Notes: generated from the sequence alone by a model not told the origin. A DNA stretch of 64,000 nt from Teratosphaeria epicoccoides (GCA_021401465.1 JADDMT010000082.1:1-64000); one strand, 5' to 3'; shown: positions 11,254 to 23,190, counted from the first letter of the stretch. Translations and numbers: made by a program.

Positions 11254-11955
11254 TCAAAGTAGCCAAGTTGTTGCAGGCTCCTACGACGATGTCGCCGAAC
11301 TCGCCCTATAGACGCGCTGTCTAAACCATAGAGAGAACTCGTCATACAATGGCTCTATGTCGTAGGTATTCTACAGGCCTTAGTAGAATGCCTAGGTGTA
11401 CTAGTCTTCTGTCTTGTACTTGACATTAACCTTCTTTTAGCCTGACTAATTAGTGTCTTCTATCTTCATTACAATGAAGACGACCTTCCTATTCCTTTTG
11501 CTCCTAAACACACAGACCCCCCTAACACTAATCTAAGGGGCGTCAGGGGTCCCTATGTAACTGACGACAATTAGCCTACCGAAGAAAAGCTTATGTGCAC
11601 CTAGCGGTCTAGTAAGTAGTACTTCGAACACCTTGTTCGTAATTAGGGGTAGTATACTATTAGCCTGCTCCCTTGTCGCGCGACTCGCTATGTCCTCCCC
11701 TTCAAAGATCTTCTTAAACGGCAGGATTTTGACGCGTCTAGTAAACATGAAGTTAGTAACTAGTCGTCATATCTTAGGGTTGACTGCATACTAATTCCTA
11801 TTCTAGGTTAGCCGCTTAGCGTAGCTGTCCTTGTAGTTGTCGTGCTAGTCGATTATCTGGCAATTCTTGCTATAGTAGGCTACTACCTAACATAGGCACT
11901 TCTTGAGCAGGCTGTTGATGCCACAATTAGCGCATTAAGCGACTATGCTAGCCAT
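11254..11955 (-). pseudogene. Plavaka-1 cargo: MYND zinc-finger protein
   Basis: Minus-strand frame, ATG 11955 to TGA 11254, 234 codons in phase. The first 45 residues read as a MYND finger: CANCG, then KKC-C, then AYYSKNCQIIDWHD, with several zinc-binding Cys/His positions now Tyr and Trp/Gln codons now TAG, as RIP would produce. MYND fingers bind proline-rich partners and often act in transcription control. The remaining 180 residues (FTRRVKILPFKKIF, LLTRPLGAHKLFFGRLIVV and on) match nothing I know. One internal TGA (about residue 62) needs a C-to-T at CGA or an unseen intron. It sits near the left end of Plavaka-1, transcribed toward that end. Confidence 0.6.
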
Positions 11956-12805
11956 AGTCTTAAATGGTAAGATAGAGGGTTAATTAATGTTACTGCTACT
12001 TGTATGTATTAGGCAAGTCTTCGAAGTTAGTTGATGTAATCGGTAAAGAGTTAAAGTAGAAGAGTAGTAGTAGATATAGATATCTCTTGCTGCTAAGTGC
12101 ACGTGCTACTACCTAACTAGCGCACATGAGGCCGTTGCAACTGCCGTCTAGATTAGTTAGCTACTACGTGCTACTATGTGCTACATGTAGGTAGTTATGC
12201 ACTCTTAACAAAGAAGTAGCAACTATGGCGACATCTATCCCATGTAGCTATATCTGCTAAGTGCACATGCTGCTGTCAAGCTAGCGTTAGTATGACTATG
12301 TCGCAGTTGCTACTATTCCTAATGCCCCTGTATAGTAGTAGATAAGGTTAGTAGGTCGCAACCATGAGGATCATTTTTTACTGCCTTTTAAGGCAGAATC
12401 GCCTAATATCGTGCCTTCTTCATTTAGTTATGTGCCTAGGTAGCAGTTTGTAATATTTAACCGAATCTGTGACAGCATCGCGTGCCTTCCGTTTCTGGCC
12501 ATTTTTCAGGTAGTAGCGTCATGTGCCTTCTATTTCTAGTCATTTCTCAGGCAGAAGCTAATAATGTGATAATGCAACGTGTGCAGTTAGCAACTATGTA
12601 GAGCACATGACCTACAGCTGCTAAAATACAAAAGAAGCTTAGTGCTTCGAATTTCTTTCTTTTAAACAACTACCTTATCTAGTACTCGGCTTCTTCTTCG
12701 GCATCTATACAGATACTAGCACACCGATAACACCATAGCATGTAAGCATTATATGCTCGTATGACGAGACTATGTACTAACGCGCTAGTAGATTCTAAAC
12801 CTACT
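11956..12805. other. Divergent intergenic region of Plavaka-1
   Basis: About 850 bp between the start of the MYND gene (minus) and the start of the 710-codon gene (plus), so it should hold both promoters. It contains several CAC/GTG-rich short repeats (GCACGTG, GTGCACATG) and a 41-bp tandem duplication at 12474-12555. No open frame of its own was seen. Confidence 0.5.
12474..12555. repeat. 41-bp tandem repeat, two units
   Basis: Units 12474-12514 and 12515-12555 both read AGC.TC..GTGCCTTC with a following TTTCT.G.CATTT.TCAGG. A weaker third unit may lie just upstream near 12410. Confidence 0.7.
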
Positions 12806-15046
12806 ATGTCGACTAATCTGACCCTAGACCTAGAGCTAGTGATTAGTGTAGGTTCTAAGCATGCCGAGTTCGCGGCCGACTACGTCCGCGATACTGTCTA
12901 GGCATCAGAAGCCGCTATCGCGCTACAGAAGGCATATCCGGACTTCGATGCCTACAAGGATCTCATTAACTACGCCTCTTAGGTAGAGCATCGAGCTAGG
13001 GACAAGGTGCTTGACGTCGCATGCAGCGGTAGCCTGATTAGCCTCCTAGCGAGTGCAAAGCTAGCTACGCTAGATAGTGTATACTTCCTAGACTTCTATG
13101 CTAAAATGCTAGATAAGAGCTAGGAGTATGTGTTATAGCTAGGCCTTAGAGGTAATACTGTTACTAACTAATCTCTAGTACTATGCAGGACTACTAGGGA
13201 AGCGTGGACTCGTAGCGCTTCATCTAGGCGAGGCTCGGTCGTACCCCTACAGCCCGCATCAAGCAGGCTGCTAGATGCCCTAACAGCTTTTAGATAGTAT
13301 TTGCAAAGGGCGTGCTAGAGATGTTCGAGCTACAGGTCTATTCGGGGCTAATCCGCTAGCTACGCAAGCTAGTTAGTAACAACAGCTAGCTAATCTTGGA
13401 TTAGAAGGAGCCTACTCCTAGCTAGCAGCTACTTTTGCACTAACTAAGCGAGGCTACTTCTATGGCCTATCGAGAGTACACTATAACAGACTAGGCCTTG
13501 TTACTATCGCGCATCTAGAATATTTAGCACCCCGCCCTACTAAGTCCTAGCTTTAACTGTCTAATTACGTAGTACACTATAATCGCTAGCTAGGACAGAT
13601 TAGCGAGGGCGCGGAGATCTATACTTGCTTTCTTCGCTAAGCCTAGTATAGCAAGTAAGGTGTCCCTCTACGCAGACTTTCTAACCTACTACCTAATAGA
13701 TTAGTTAACTGCTCTCTACGGCTTATTCGTCAAGCGAGCAAGAACCTGTGTCAGCTATCTAACCGCGGCGTTAGAGGTCAAAGTCGACATAGCGTAGCGT
13801 GAATAGCTTAATAGCAAGATCGGTAGTACTACTCCTAGGCAGAGGGGTTTCTAGGTCGAGCTCTTATACACTCTCCTCATTAAGCCTATAGCTACGATAC
13901 CTCTTAATCAAGTCAAACGGGAATTGTCGCGTACAGAGAGACGTGCGCTAGAACGACAGGTAGCGAAGGCTCTGCAGAAAGGGCAGTAAATATACGAGGT
14001 AGATAAGCTAGCTAGCTGCCTAGACGCTAGCTAGTAGAGAGATATGCATGCGATAAGAGACTTTCGGCTAGTAGCACTTACTACTAATCCTACGGCATAA
14101 CTAATAAGTAGTTATGCACGTAGGTAGAAGACCTGCTTACGGCTATAGCAGGCGGCAAATCATGACTTTCTTGAGGACTTACTAAGCATCTACCTCTTAG
14201 CGACGTGCCTGCTGTCGAAAAGAAGCTCGCAGCTGTCATTACTAAACACGAGTTTCCCTTTCTCAAGGTTAGTAGCCGCGATTCTGACTAATCATACATA
14301 CATATGCTAACTAGTTGTTTTTCTAGCTCCTAGCTAAGCTTCGTAACAAGATCTACGAAGGAGTTATTATGTCGCCTACCCTGATTAGCATCATGTTTAA
14401 CTACGGCACGGGTTAGCTAAGTGGCTAAGTCGTCAAGTCTACTAGCGCTAGCTAGAAGAACTACGTGCTAAGAGCCCTCTAACTACTATAGTCATGTCAT
14501 CAGATTTACGACAAAGTAATCTTTATGTTATATAGCATGAATACCTTCTACTTTAGCTCTAGCCTAACTATGATCAACTTCTTCTGTAGTGCTAGCCGCG
14601 GCTAGTATGTCTACAGCATCATTATAGGCATAGAGGGTTCGGCTCTAATGTAGTCTGTCATAGATGCGCTTATGCGGTATAGCATTAGGCTTAGAGACAT
14701 TACGTAGAGCATTAAGGCTAGCTTGAACGAAGACACATACCGCATGATTAGAGCGCTCGTAGAGTCCGAGCTAGTAGAGGACCGTCCTACTATAGTAAAG
14801 AAGATAAGATTTATGCCTTAGGAGGGTCGTGCTACTATGTATAGGGCTAAGATGCCAAAATGGCTTGCCGAGGAGATCGAGCGCTGTGCTTAGTCCTAGG
14901 ATGCTATAATGCAGGAAGAGATAGTAGAGGCCTTAATAGCAGATAGAGTAATCGCTAAAGGCTCTATATAGACCTTACACGCGTTAGATCAGAGAGGGAT
15001 AGATAGCAGAATGCTGCCACAGGGTCGTGATGACAATTTGTTTTAG
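12806..15046 (+). pseudogene. Plavaka-1 cargo: 710-codon spliced protein of unknown function
   Basis: Three exons: 12806-13125, 13179-14267 and 14327-15046. Intron 1 (13126-13178) has GTATGT, TACTAAC and TAG, and its removal joins the frame exactly (phase 2). Intron 2 (14268-14326) has GTTAGT, TGCTAAC and TAG. Only one indel is needed: a single-base deletion near 14177. Apart from that, interruptions are TAG/TAA. The start is MSTNLTLDLELV; the middle is rich in Leu/Arg/Gln with QLRKLV and KRELSRTERRALERQ helices; the C-terminal third has IRFMPQEGRA and an acidic helix. No catalytic motif was recognised and no DDE, GxGKT or HxD pattern was seen. It is convergent with the transposase gene. With this coding integrity it was probably an essential element gene, perhaps a second transposition protein; that is inference. 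Confidence 0.6.
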
Positions 15047-15884
15047 CGCTTTGTTGTTTTAGTTAATACAGGACATGCGTATAGGTCTAGGGTATTCGGT
15101 AATCTTAGTATTAAGTCGTTCTAAAGGGCTTATATGGTTTTTACTAGAGAGCTTATTTATTAGCATATACTCTCTACTATCTGCATTAACAGTAGCATAT
15201 GAACTGCAAGCATTACTAGCTACTTAACAATCTAGCGCGGCAGCCATACTAATCCATATTGTCTTTCTAGTAATATTGCATCGCTAGTAAGCTGTCCTTA
15301 TATTGAATTTTATACCCTAAGCAGGAGTGCGGGCTGCGTTTAATATAGCGCTAGCTACGATAAGCTTAATATAGCTACATGCTGCCGCCAGAATACTATC
15401 GGCAGTTTGCAACTACTAGTAGTTTGCAGCTTAGGAAACCCTTCTTAATAGGAGCTTACTCTTCTTAGCATCCCATGAAATTACAGGTAAGATGTCGACG
15501 CCCTTAAGCTGCATATTATGGCTTTAAGGTTACTAAGACGAGTAATTATTGACTGTCTACAGGTATGCCATAGCTCGATACGAAAGGATCTTACTCTTCT
15601 TAGCATCTTATGAAATCGCAGGTAAGATGTTAACGTCCTTAGGCTACACTTTGTAGTCTATTAGGCCCTTGTAGAGACCAAGCATATTAACCTTGCCATG
15701 AAGGTATACTCCTTGAACTAAAGCGGTAGTAGAAGGGATGCCGCTAATACTAGATGCCCTAGGTCTAGTGTACCTCGCCCTAGTAGTAGAGGCGTAGGTT
15801 ACGAATAGCATGACATTAGCATAATGTCTATCTATTACTATATATTATAACCATGTAGCAGATCCTCCGGCCCCGCCTCGATTC
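15047..15884. other. Intergenic region with a 61-bp direct repeat
   Basis: No gene seen. A direct repeat of about 61 bp lies at 15451-15511 and 15586-15646 (both ...CTTACTCTTCTTAGCATC, then ATGAAAT.-CAGGTAAGATG), 135 bp apart, differing mainly by C/T changes. Confidence 0.6.
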
Positions 15885-16061
15885 CGATGAATCTCATGAA
15901 GACTAGGAGGACGAGTCACTATGCAAGAAGGCTAAGGGCAACTCCGGTTAGCTACTTAGCACCCTGTCAGATTATAGCAAAATGTGCTAAACAGCTAACC
16001 GGAGTTACCCTTAGCCTTCTTGCATGGTGACTCGTCCTCCTAGTCTTCATGAGATTCATCG
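15885..16061. repeat. Long near-perfect hairpin (69-bp arms, 39-nt loop)
   Basis: Arm 15885-15953 is the reverse complement of 15993-16061 at 67 of 69 positions, beginning CGATGAATCTCATGAAGACT. The two mismatches are both CpA-to-TpA changes, one in each arm. The loop (15954-15992) can pair further (TAGCAC with GTGCTA). It lies between two convergent genes of Plavaka-1. A read-through transcript from either side would fold into a double-stranded stem long enough for Dicer. Confidence 0.95.
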
Positions 16062-16113
16062 ATGCCATGCGCTCTATTAGTTAAGGCTAGAGCTAGCGAC
16101 AGACTACATAAAC

Positions 16114-16540
16114 TATCTACCCTAGCTGCGTTTGAAAGTGCTAGCAGTATACCTATAGTACCTTACTCTACCTGCTGTCGCTAGATCCGCGAGATAGGGT
16201 AACAGCACACTCGACCTAGCCGCGACTAAAAGTGCCGGTAGTATACCCGTAGCATCTCCTTCTATCTGCTGTCACTAGATCCGCTAGATAGGGCGATAGT
16301 ACACTTAGCCTAGCTATAACTAAAAGTGCTAGCAGTATACCCGTAGCATTTCCTTCTATCTGCCGCTAGTATTTCTGCGAGATAGGGTAACAGCACATTT
16401 GACCTAGCTGCGACTAAAGGTGCTAGCAGTATACCCGTAGTATCTCCTTCTATCTGCCGCTAGTATTTCCGCGAGATAGGGTAACAGCACACTTGACCTA
16501 ACCGCAATCAAAAGTGCTAGTAGTATACCTGTAGCACTAC
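16114..16540. repeat. 94-bp tandem array, about 4.5 units, carrying the Plavaka-1 motif
   Basis: Unit starts at about 16114, 16208, 16302, 16396 and 16490, period 94 bp. Each unit has AAAGTGC.AG.AGTATACC (the half-palindrome of the element-wide motif), a CTCCTTCTATCTGC block and GAGATAGGG(T)AACAGCACA. Units differ mostly by C/T and G/A changes. Confidence 0.92.
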
Positions 16541-16821
16541 AAGGCGTTTCTTGTGATTTACTGCTAGTAGTTTTATCATAACGTCCGCAGGTCTAGGGCT
16601 AGCATTTAACCTGCTAGTAGTATGCTTCTAGTACCCTCGACTACTTCTTGCGTATATCTGGCATCCTGACCCTCGCTCTTATTCTTCTGGTTAGTCAAAC
16701 TAGTAGCGCTAGTTATAGAAGTATTGCTTACGCTATAGCTTGCGGCGTACTACCTTCATCGAGCTTACTAGTATAGCATTCGTTATGTATGTCACGATCG
16801 TTTACGTTTGTTTCTCCTTAA

Positions 16822-19800
16822 TTAGTCCTAAGTAGAGCTGCTAGCGACGCCACGCTTGAGCGATAGCGGCCCTTCCTTGCTAGTAGCCGTAATATCGCGC
16901 TCCTTAGCCGTATTCAGGCAATGCAGCTTGTGTTTAGTTGCTACCTTAGACTCTTGTTCCTCCTAGTCCGCATTGTATATGAAGTTGTAGGTCTTAAAGT
17001 CAGTAGTGTTATTAATGTACATGTCATATTAGCTAGAGGTGTCATATTCGTCTATTAGTATAACGTGGATACTATAGTAGACGCTAGTAAGCCTGTAGAT
17101 GCGGCGACCTTATAGAGTACCTTCCTGTAGGCCGGAACGCATCGCTGTGATTACTGTCATGCTATGAACATTGTCTGCTCTTCTAGCCGGATCCTTTAGC
17201 TAGAACAGGTCTACGAACATACCTGTATAGGTCGGACATTTATTATGTGCTAGTATTATGTAGTTATGGCTATCTACTATGACGCGCGATTTCTTGTCTT
17301 AGAAGGTTACGACATATAACAGGCGAGCAGGCAGCTAGCCCTCGAAGGTAACTACTAGGTCGATTTGTCTATTAACGCTAGTAGTCTCGTCTGTAACTAG
17401 TAGTACTTTATACTCCTAGACCTAGAGCTAGTCGTTATGGCGATTATCCTGGATTCCTTGCTAGTTTAGTGTACATCTAACAACGTCTAGCTTAGTTGCA
17501 GATAGATCGTCGGGATCCTTATAATGCATCTTCTAGCACTATATACTAGTATAGAAAGATACCTCTAAATTGTCGACCTAATCTAGTCTTCCCTCGATCC
17601 TGTTAGGATCAAGACGCATTATATTCGACGTCGATGTTATATTAGACGACGCCTAGTACTCTCTAATAAACACTGTAGTAGCATAATAGAAGTAAGGCCC
17701 TACCTCTAGCCCTATGTGTGCTACTACATTACTAACTGTCCTCTATATGTCTCTACCTAGTAACGATTAGCTAGATCTTAGCCTTCGCTAGCTAAGGAAG
17801 GCTTCGACATCCTTCTGCTCTATTAGCAAAGGCACTTCGCGCTCCTAAGCCTCTTGACGTTTAGCCTTAGTCTGCTGCTAGAATGTTAGGCTAGTATCAA
17901 AGAATGTAAGCATAGTAATCTTTCGCTAGAAGTACTCTATAATTTAGTCCTCCTATCCGTTCTTCTTGTTAGTTAATTTAAATAGCTTCTTGACATATTC
18001 GACATGCTTATGTTCGAAGTAGCTAGTGTCGAGGTCTAGCGCGTTGCCGAAGAGCTGTATTATGTCTACGTAGTATGTAAGGGCATGAAACTTAGGAAAA
18101 TTAAAGTGCCCTTACAGTTTACACACATTGTCTACTATCTTAGGCTCCTCTGCTTACTCTGTCTGCGCTTTATTCTTTCTTAGCTCTCCTTTGCTTATGC
18201 GGTACTCCCTAAACTCTTCTTTATACTAGTTACATTAGAACAGGGCGAGGACTATAAACCGGAGCGTTTTGCTATCATGTAAAGGATATTACGCTAACTA
18301 AGAGAAGTCTACTATTACCCATAAGAACTAGATAGCGCTATGTGCCTTAGCCTCTTCTAATAGTAGCACGAAGACTAGGAGTAACTGTCGCAGCATACTC
18401 TTCTGTTCCTAGCCTGTCTATTAGCTTACTATAGACATTTAGCTAAATACCTAGAGGTTCCTAAATGTAGGCACTACCGCGAAACGACGGTCGATGATGA
18501 CATCTAGTTAATAATCTACGACAGTCTTGCCTTTGTTACTCTTTCTTGCTACTTTATGCTAACTCTCGGCTTATAGGAGTACTACTCTAGCTCGCTTCAA
18601 AGACAGAGGTAGTCGACTCTTAAGCAAATCTCGCGTCTAATCTATGACGTACATTAATACGCCCTTAAAGAGTTAGTAGAGTATGTCTACTATTAGCGTC
18701 TTGTAGATATTTAGGCTAGGGTGCCTAAATGCGAAGTTTAGTAGGTTATGCACGTAGCTACCCTAGTCCTTCTTCGCTGCTCGCTAGAGCATGATTTGTA
18801 TTTATGTGTCCTTATATGTCTACTATAGCGTAACCGCTTCGAGGTCTTCGCGTTTTTCTAGATTGATTATACATATCGTGTAGTAGCGGTTGTTCTTCAT
18901 GCCTGTAATTATCACCTGTTCTTAGTAGTCGCTTGTGTATACCGCGATATTTAGGAAACATCGCTATGTCTCGCTATCCGCATACAAGACGTTAAGGCCC
19001 TTACCTGTAGCGAGCTTAGCAATAGGGTCGAACATTGTCTTCATGTAGCAATAGTATAGCTCGTCCCTAATGCTTCCTTTTCCGCCTTTAACTACTAGTA
19101 GCATCGCTAGGAGCATGCTACCTAGTCGATAGTTAGAGTTACGAACTAATCTAGGCAGGTTGCTAATCGTTAAGTATACTAGCTATGCGATCAGGTTACC
19201 TTGATGATTAGTAACCTGTGTCTTGTTACTAGCAAGAATTAGTGGCATAATTGTCGCTCCGTCTATTCCAAGCTCTTTCTGTTTGTCCTACTACTAGTCT
19301 ATAGAGGCCATGTCCTAATAGATCCGCCTAGGCAGGTCATCTAGAGTCTTAAGGCGATAAGGTGCGTACATAAGATCATTCCTGAAACCCTTGTACCCTA
19401 TAAGAAAGCGCATAACGTCTTCGACTCTCTAGTGCCTTAGAGGTACTGTCTTAACACTAGAGGTCGACTGTAGAGATTCTAATTCGATGTTTGTAATACT
19501 CTACTTTGTAATGAATAGTAGTTAGTAGGCACTTACTTCTTAGATCTTGTCCTTAAGCTCTACGCCTAACTGAAAGCTAAGCAGTTCGTAGATCTTCTGT
19601 AGCTAGGGATTCTTGAATAACCGATCGATAGCGTTGCTGGAAATGCCTTCGTATAAGAGCTAGTATGCAAATGCTACATCTATATTACTTTAGAAGAAGG
19701 CATAGCCCTATTCGTTAAGTTCCTTATCTGTCTGTTTGTTAGACCTAGTCAAGGTTATTACTAACTCGGTAGGATTGCGGCTTAACGTACACTTTGATTA

Positions 19801-20293
19801 GCCTGCCTGCTATGAGACTACCTACGCCGAAAGGTGTCCGCTTGTATAGTTACTCGCGTCTAGTAGATAATAGCCTACTAGCGCGCATATGGATTAAAGC
19901 CAAGCTGTGCTCGCTCGTAACGCTATGTAGCCTACCCGCTTGGCTGCTATTCGTGTCTCTATATCGTCTATCTAGAGATGTAGCGTCTCTTATAAATGCT
20001 GCTAGGTTGTCGTAGAGACTAAGCGCGTCGATGTTACTACTGTCATTGTCGATTGCCCTAGCTGTCGCTACTATCTCCTTCTCTTGCATGTAAGCCTTAT
20101 TAAACACAGGCTCGACGACTATGACTAGTTCCTCGTTTGTAACATACTGCCTATCTACTCCCGTAGCGTTGTCGACTAATGTCCCCTCCTCGTAGGCAAG
20201 GACATTGTCTGCTAATTAAGTTTCGACTCTGTTGTTCGAGTCTAAGGAGATGTTCGAATCTGACGCGTATTTCTCGTCAGGTCTAAGATCCAT
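16822..20293 (-). pseudogene. Plavaka-type transposase
   Basis: Minus strand, ATG 20293 to stop about 16822, over 1,100 codons. The N-terminal 148 residues are one open stretch (MDLRPDEKYAS...). A frame change near 19840 implies an intron, then coding is continuous. Segments follow the order seen in Plavaka transposases: PLILASNKTQVTNHQGN with AWLVYLTISNLP (usual SDKTQL...YPVYLTIGNI), then VLYADSETWRCFLNIAVYTSDYQEQV (usual 'CADG' block), HPSLNIYKTLIVDILYQLFKG (usual DLLHQLHKG), and FPKFHALTYYVDIIQLFG...TSYFEHKHVEYVKK (usual FPKxHA...). The catalytic acidic residues expected in the SDxT and CADG blocks are still partly visible; DLLHQLHKG has lost His. Nearly all breaks are TAG/TAA. It is the mobiliser of this 19.8-kb element and converges with the 12806-15046 gene. 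Confidence 0.88.
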
Positions 20294-21141
20294 AGTACTC
20301 TGATTAATGAAGTGCTAAAACTTCGCTACTATGTAGGTAGGAACATGCTAGGCATAACTACTATGACCTTTTAATGCCTTGCTACAGCCTATGTAGTATA
20401 GTATACGCTATAAAGCCATTATTAACATAGTATGTTGCAAAGGCTACGGCGCTTATAGACGCGTTAATCACTATAAACACCTAGACCCTAAGCCCTTAGT
20501 CATGTCGATACTTACTGTAAAGGTGCGCGTGCCGCGCGGGTAGCTAATTGCCGCTCAGACAGTTCATTATGTTAGCTAGCCGTACGTGTATAAGGTTAGT
20601 GTTTAGGTTAATAGAAGAATCGAGTGTTATTAGAGTGTAGTAGTAAAGGAGGGCCTAGAGTAGACGAAAATAGATGTGCTAGTAGTATACTAGTAGCAGT
20701 TATTATTAGCTAACTCGTTCTGTTAATCGCAGGCAGTACGAGCACGATCTTGGCTAGGAATCCCAAATTTCGAGTACTTTCATATATAAATCTAAAGTGT
20801 ATAGTATTTATATGCATGAAGTCATACCCTGTATTACTAGCGGCTTAGATGTGTAGCGTAGACGTAGTAGGAGTACTACTAGTATACTACTAGCAGTCAT
20901 TGTCTGTTGATTGTAAGGGTTCAAAACATGTAGTAGCAATCTATAGGTTAGACCTTGACGTAGTAGCAGTAAACGTACCGCTAGTATACTACTAGCATTT
21001 AGTAGTCGTTAAGTACATACGAACGGACGAGATGATTAGTGTTATGCATATACTCTATTAGATGAGGCGCTTGTGTAGTTACTATCTAAAACGATACTAC
21101 TCGCGCACGACTACTAGCATTACTCTATCACAAGATTGTAG
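20294..21141. other. Intergenic region with three copies of the palindromic motif
   Basis: About 850 bp upstream of the transposase gene and downstream of the helicase gene. The motif TGCTAGTAGTATAC (or its reverse) lies at 20676-20690, 20882-20896 and 20984-20997. The concentration upstream of the transposase start suggests binding and autoregulation. No frame recognised. Confidence 0.6.
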
Positions 21142-23190
21142 TCAAACCCTAATTAATCTGTTATCTCGCGCTAGCCTGCGTAGCCCGCACGATCCTATGC
21201 CTCTCTACTCGCCCTAATCCTTGCGCATGATATTAATGAAGTCGTTACTAGTCTGCTAACAGTTTATAGTCTATTCTCTAAATTAGCTCTATAGCGTAAC
21301 CTAGTAAAATCTTATTGCCTCCATGAATCGCGCTAACTGCATTAATCTAGTGTGACTAACCCTACTACAGGCTTGCCTAGTTAACTACTATTTGAAGTTG
21401 TCATCTAGTATTATGATAGCGTTAGCAGGTACAAGAGTTACGCTACTCTCAATTTTGTTCACAGTCAATATAAGCAACTAAGGGTCGTCTTAGTAGCCTT
21501 TAACGATAAGATTAGTAGTCACAAAGTCCTCTATAATCATGGCCTTATCTTTCGACCCGCAATCTAGCCCGATAAACCTAGCTATCTTGTTAAATCTGCC
21601 TAGGATGTGACTATTCTCTACTGCCTACTAGAGATACTAGTTAAAGTTAGTACCTATTAGGCAAGGAAACAGTTAAAGATACTTACTAGCTTTACTAACG
21701 CTACATTTATTAGCTTGTACGCGACTACGACGTGTTTGCGCGGCTTACTAAACGCATTCGTCTAGCTCCTTACACCGCACAGGATCTCTAGGAGCTGTTA
21801 CATCGCTAGCATTTAATAGATCTCGTCTATGTAGTACTACACACGACTCCGCTTCCCCTGCTTCAGGATCTGCTCTACGGCTTAGCTAGAGTACATAGTA
21901 TCCTTCTACTCGTCCTTGTTATATGACATTTTAGCCATAAGTTCTATGTCGAGTTAGCACTACTTGTGTAGACAAGGAAACAAGCCTAGAACGCGCTAAA
22001 CATGTACCTATATAAAGAAGGATAGTAGCTTCTTCCCTTGCCTTAATCCTTGTCGAACACACTTGAGGTAATATGTTCGTAGACCTTAGTAGTTCGCCTG
22101 ATTAGCGTTATCGTCGTCCTAATCTTTGACATTACTATCGCGAACAGGGCCCTAGCTGTCCTCCTAGAGGTCCTCGGGGATTAGCGTGCTAATGTCGAAT
22201 GTAGCATAGGGTAGTATCTCTGTGCCTAGGTACCCCTTCTCGTTAACACTCTTCATAGGTTGCCAGATAAAGGAGTTGCTATATGTGATCATAAATGAAC
22301 GTAGCTAAGGCGCGACAACATTAGTAGATGCTAACTTCAAGGAAAGATAGTTTCTAGACATGCTCTATGTCGCGCATTTCTACATCTTGATCTGACTAAC
22401 TAGCATTAGTGCTAGCCTTCGAGAACGCGAACTCCTTAAACATCTTGTTTAGTGTCTATGCTAAAGCCTGCGAGTTATGCGAAAAAGTACGCTTTAATCC
22501 TACTAATTTAGTCAATAGTATAACAGAGCACGTATTAGCCACTATGCCTAGAGTAATAGAGCCCTCCTTAGTATGGTCTTTTTTCTTTTTCACTATGTCC
22601 TTAGCCATGCTAGCAATGTACTACTACAATGCTAACCGAAACTTGCTCTTGTTAACTTCTATAGGCAGCTAATCGTAGTCACTATTAAGACTAGGGATGT
22701 ACTACGCCTCTAACGAGCGATCATGTTTGCCCTTAAACAACTTAGCGACCTTAGGATCTTCATTATTACATAGCCTATCTTCTAGTTTCTTCAGGTTCGC
22801 GGACAGAGGGTTTTAGTATCTAAACTAACGCGGGATGTAGGGCTAGCCTTCCCTGTCCTTGTCGATTAATTCCTCTACCCTTAACATGTTTTAAATGATA
22901 TTACTCGCGTCCTAAGTGTCTTGAGAGTCCCATCCAAAATACGACAGAGCGAAATTACCTGCCTATACTATGAAATCTATTTAGACTAGGCGGTGTTTAA
23001 GCTACTCTTTCGTCTAGGTCTCGGGTCTCTACTAGTTAGCTTGTTAGCGCTTTTAAGAGACTATTAAAGCGACTATACGACTAATCACGGCCGAATCGTG
23101 AAGGTAGAACTAGTAGTGTTAATATTAGCATAGTACTAGTATGCGATTGTCTGTCCTATAGTCATAAACGTTAACCTGTTTGTTTATTTA
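21142..23190 (-). pseudogene. Plavaka-1 cargo: SNF2-like helicase (degenerate)
   Basis: Minus strand, ends at TGA 21142; start not identified (coding evident from about 23190). The C-terminal lobe reads like a SNF2 ATPase: KHVVVAYKLINVALVKL, then after a 50-bp intron (21637-21686; GTAAGT, TACTAAC, CTAG) RFIGLDCGSKDKAMIIEDF, then LLILTVNKIESSVTL.PANAIIILDD and QAC.RV.H (usual GLNL..A..VI..D and QA..R.HR.GQ). The N-terminal lobe is less clear: GIVAN stands where GILADEMGLGKT is expected, so no Walker A is visible. SNF2 proteins remodel nucleosomes using ATP; here a role in access to target or donor DNA is only a guess. Broken by TAG/TAA throughout and by at least one frame change near 22270. 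Confidence 0.55.

Noticed and set aside
15885..16061. tRNA or other structured RNA gene at the hairpin
   Set aside because: Arms are 69 bp and almost perfectly complementary, with no cloverleaf or internal promoter boxes.
16114..16540. CRISPR array
   Set aside because: Whole 94-bp units repeat in tandem with no unique spacers, in a eukaryotic transposon.
19794..20015. Plus-strand frame 19794-20015
   Set aside because: Antisense shadow of the transposase N-terminus.
22409..22672. Plus-strand 87-codon frame with a hydrophobic segment
   Set aside because: Complement of the SNF2-like gene's coding strand; no start context or partner.
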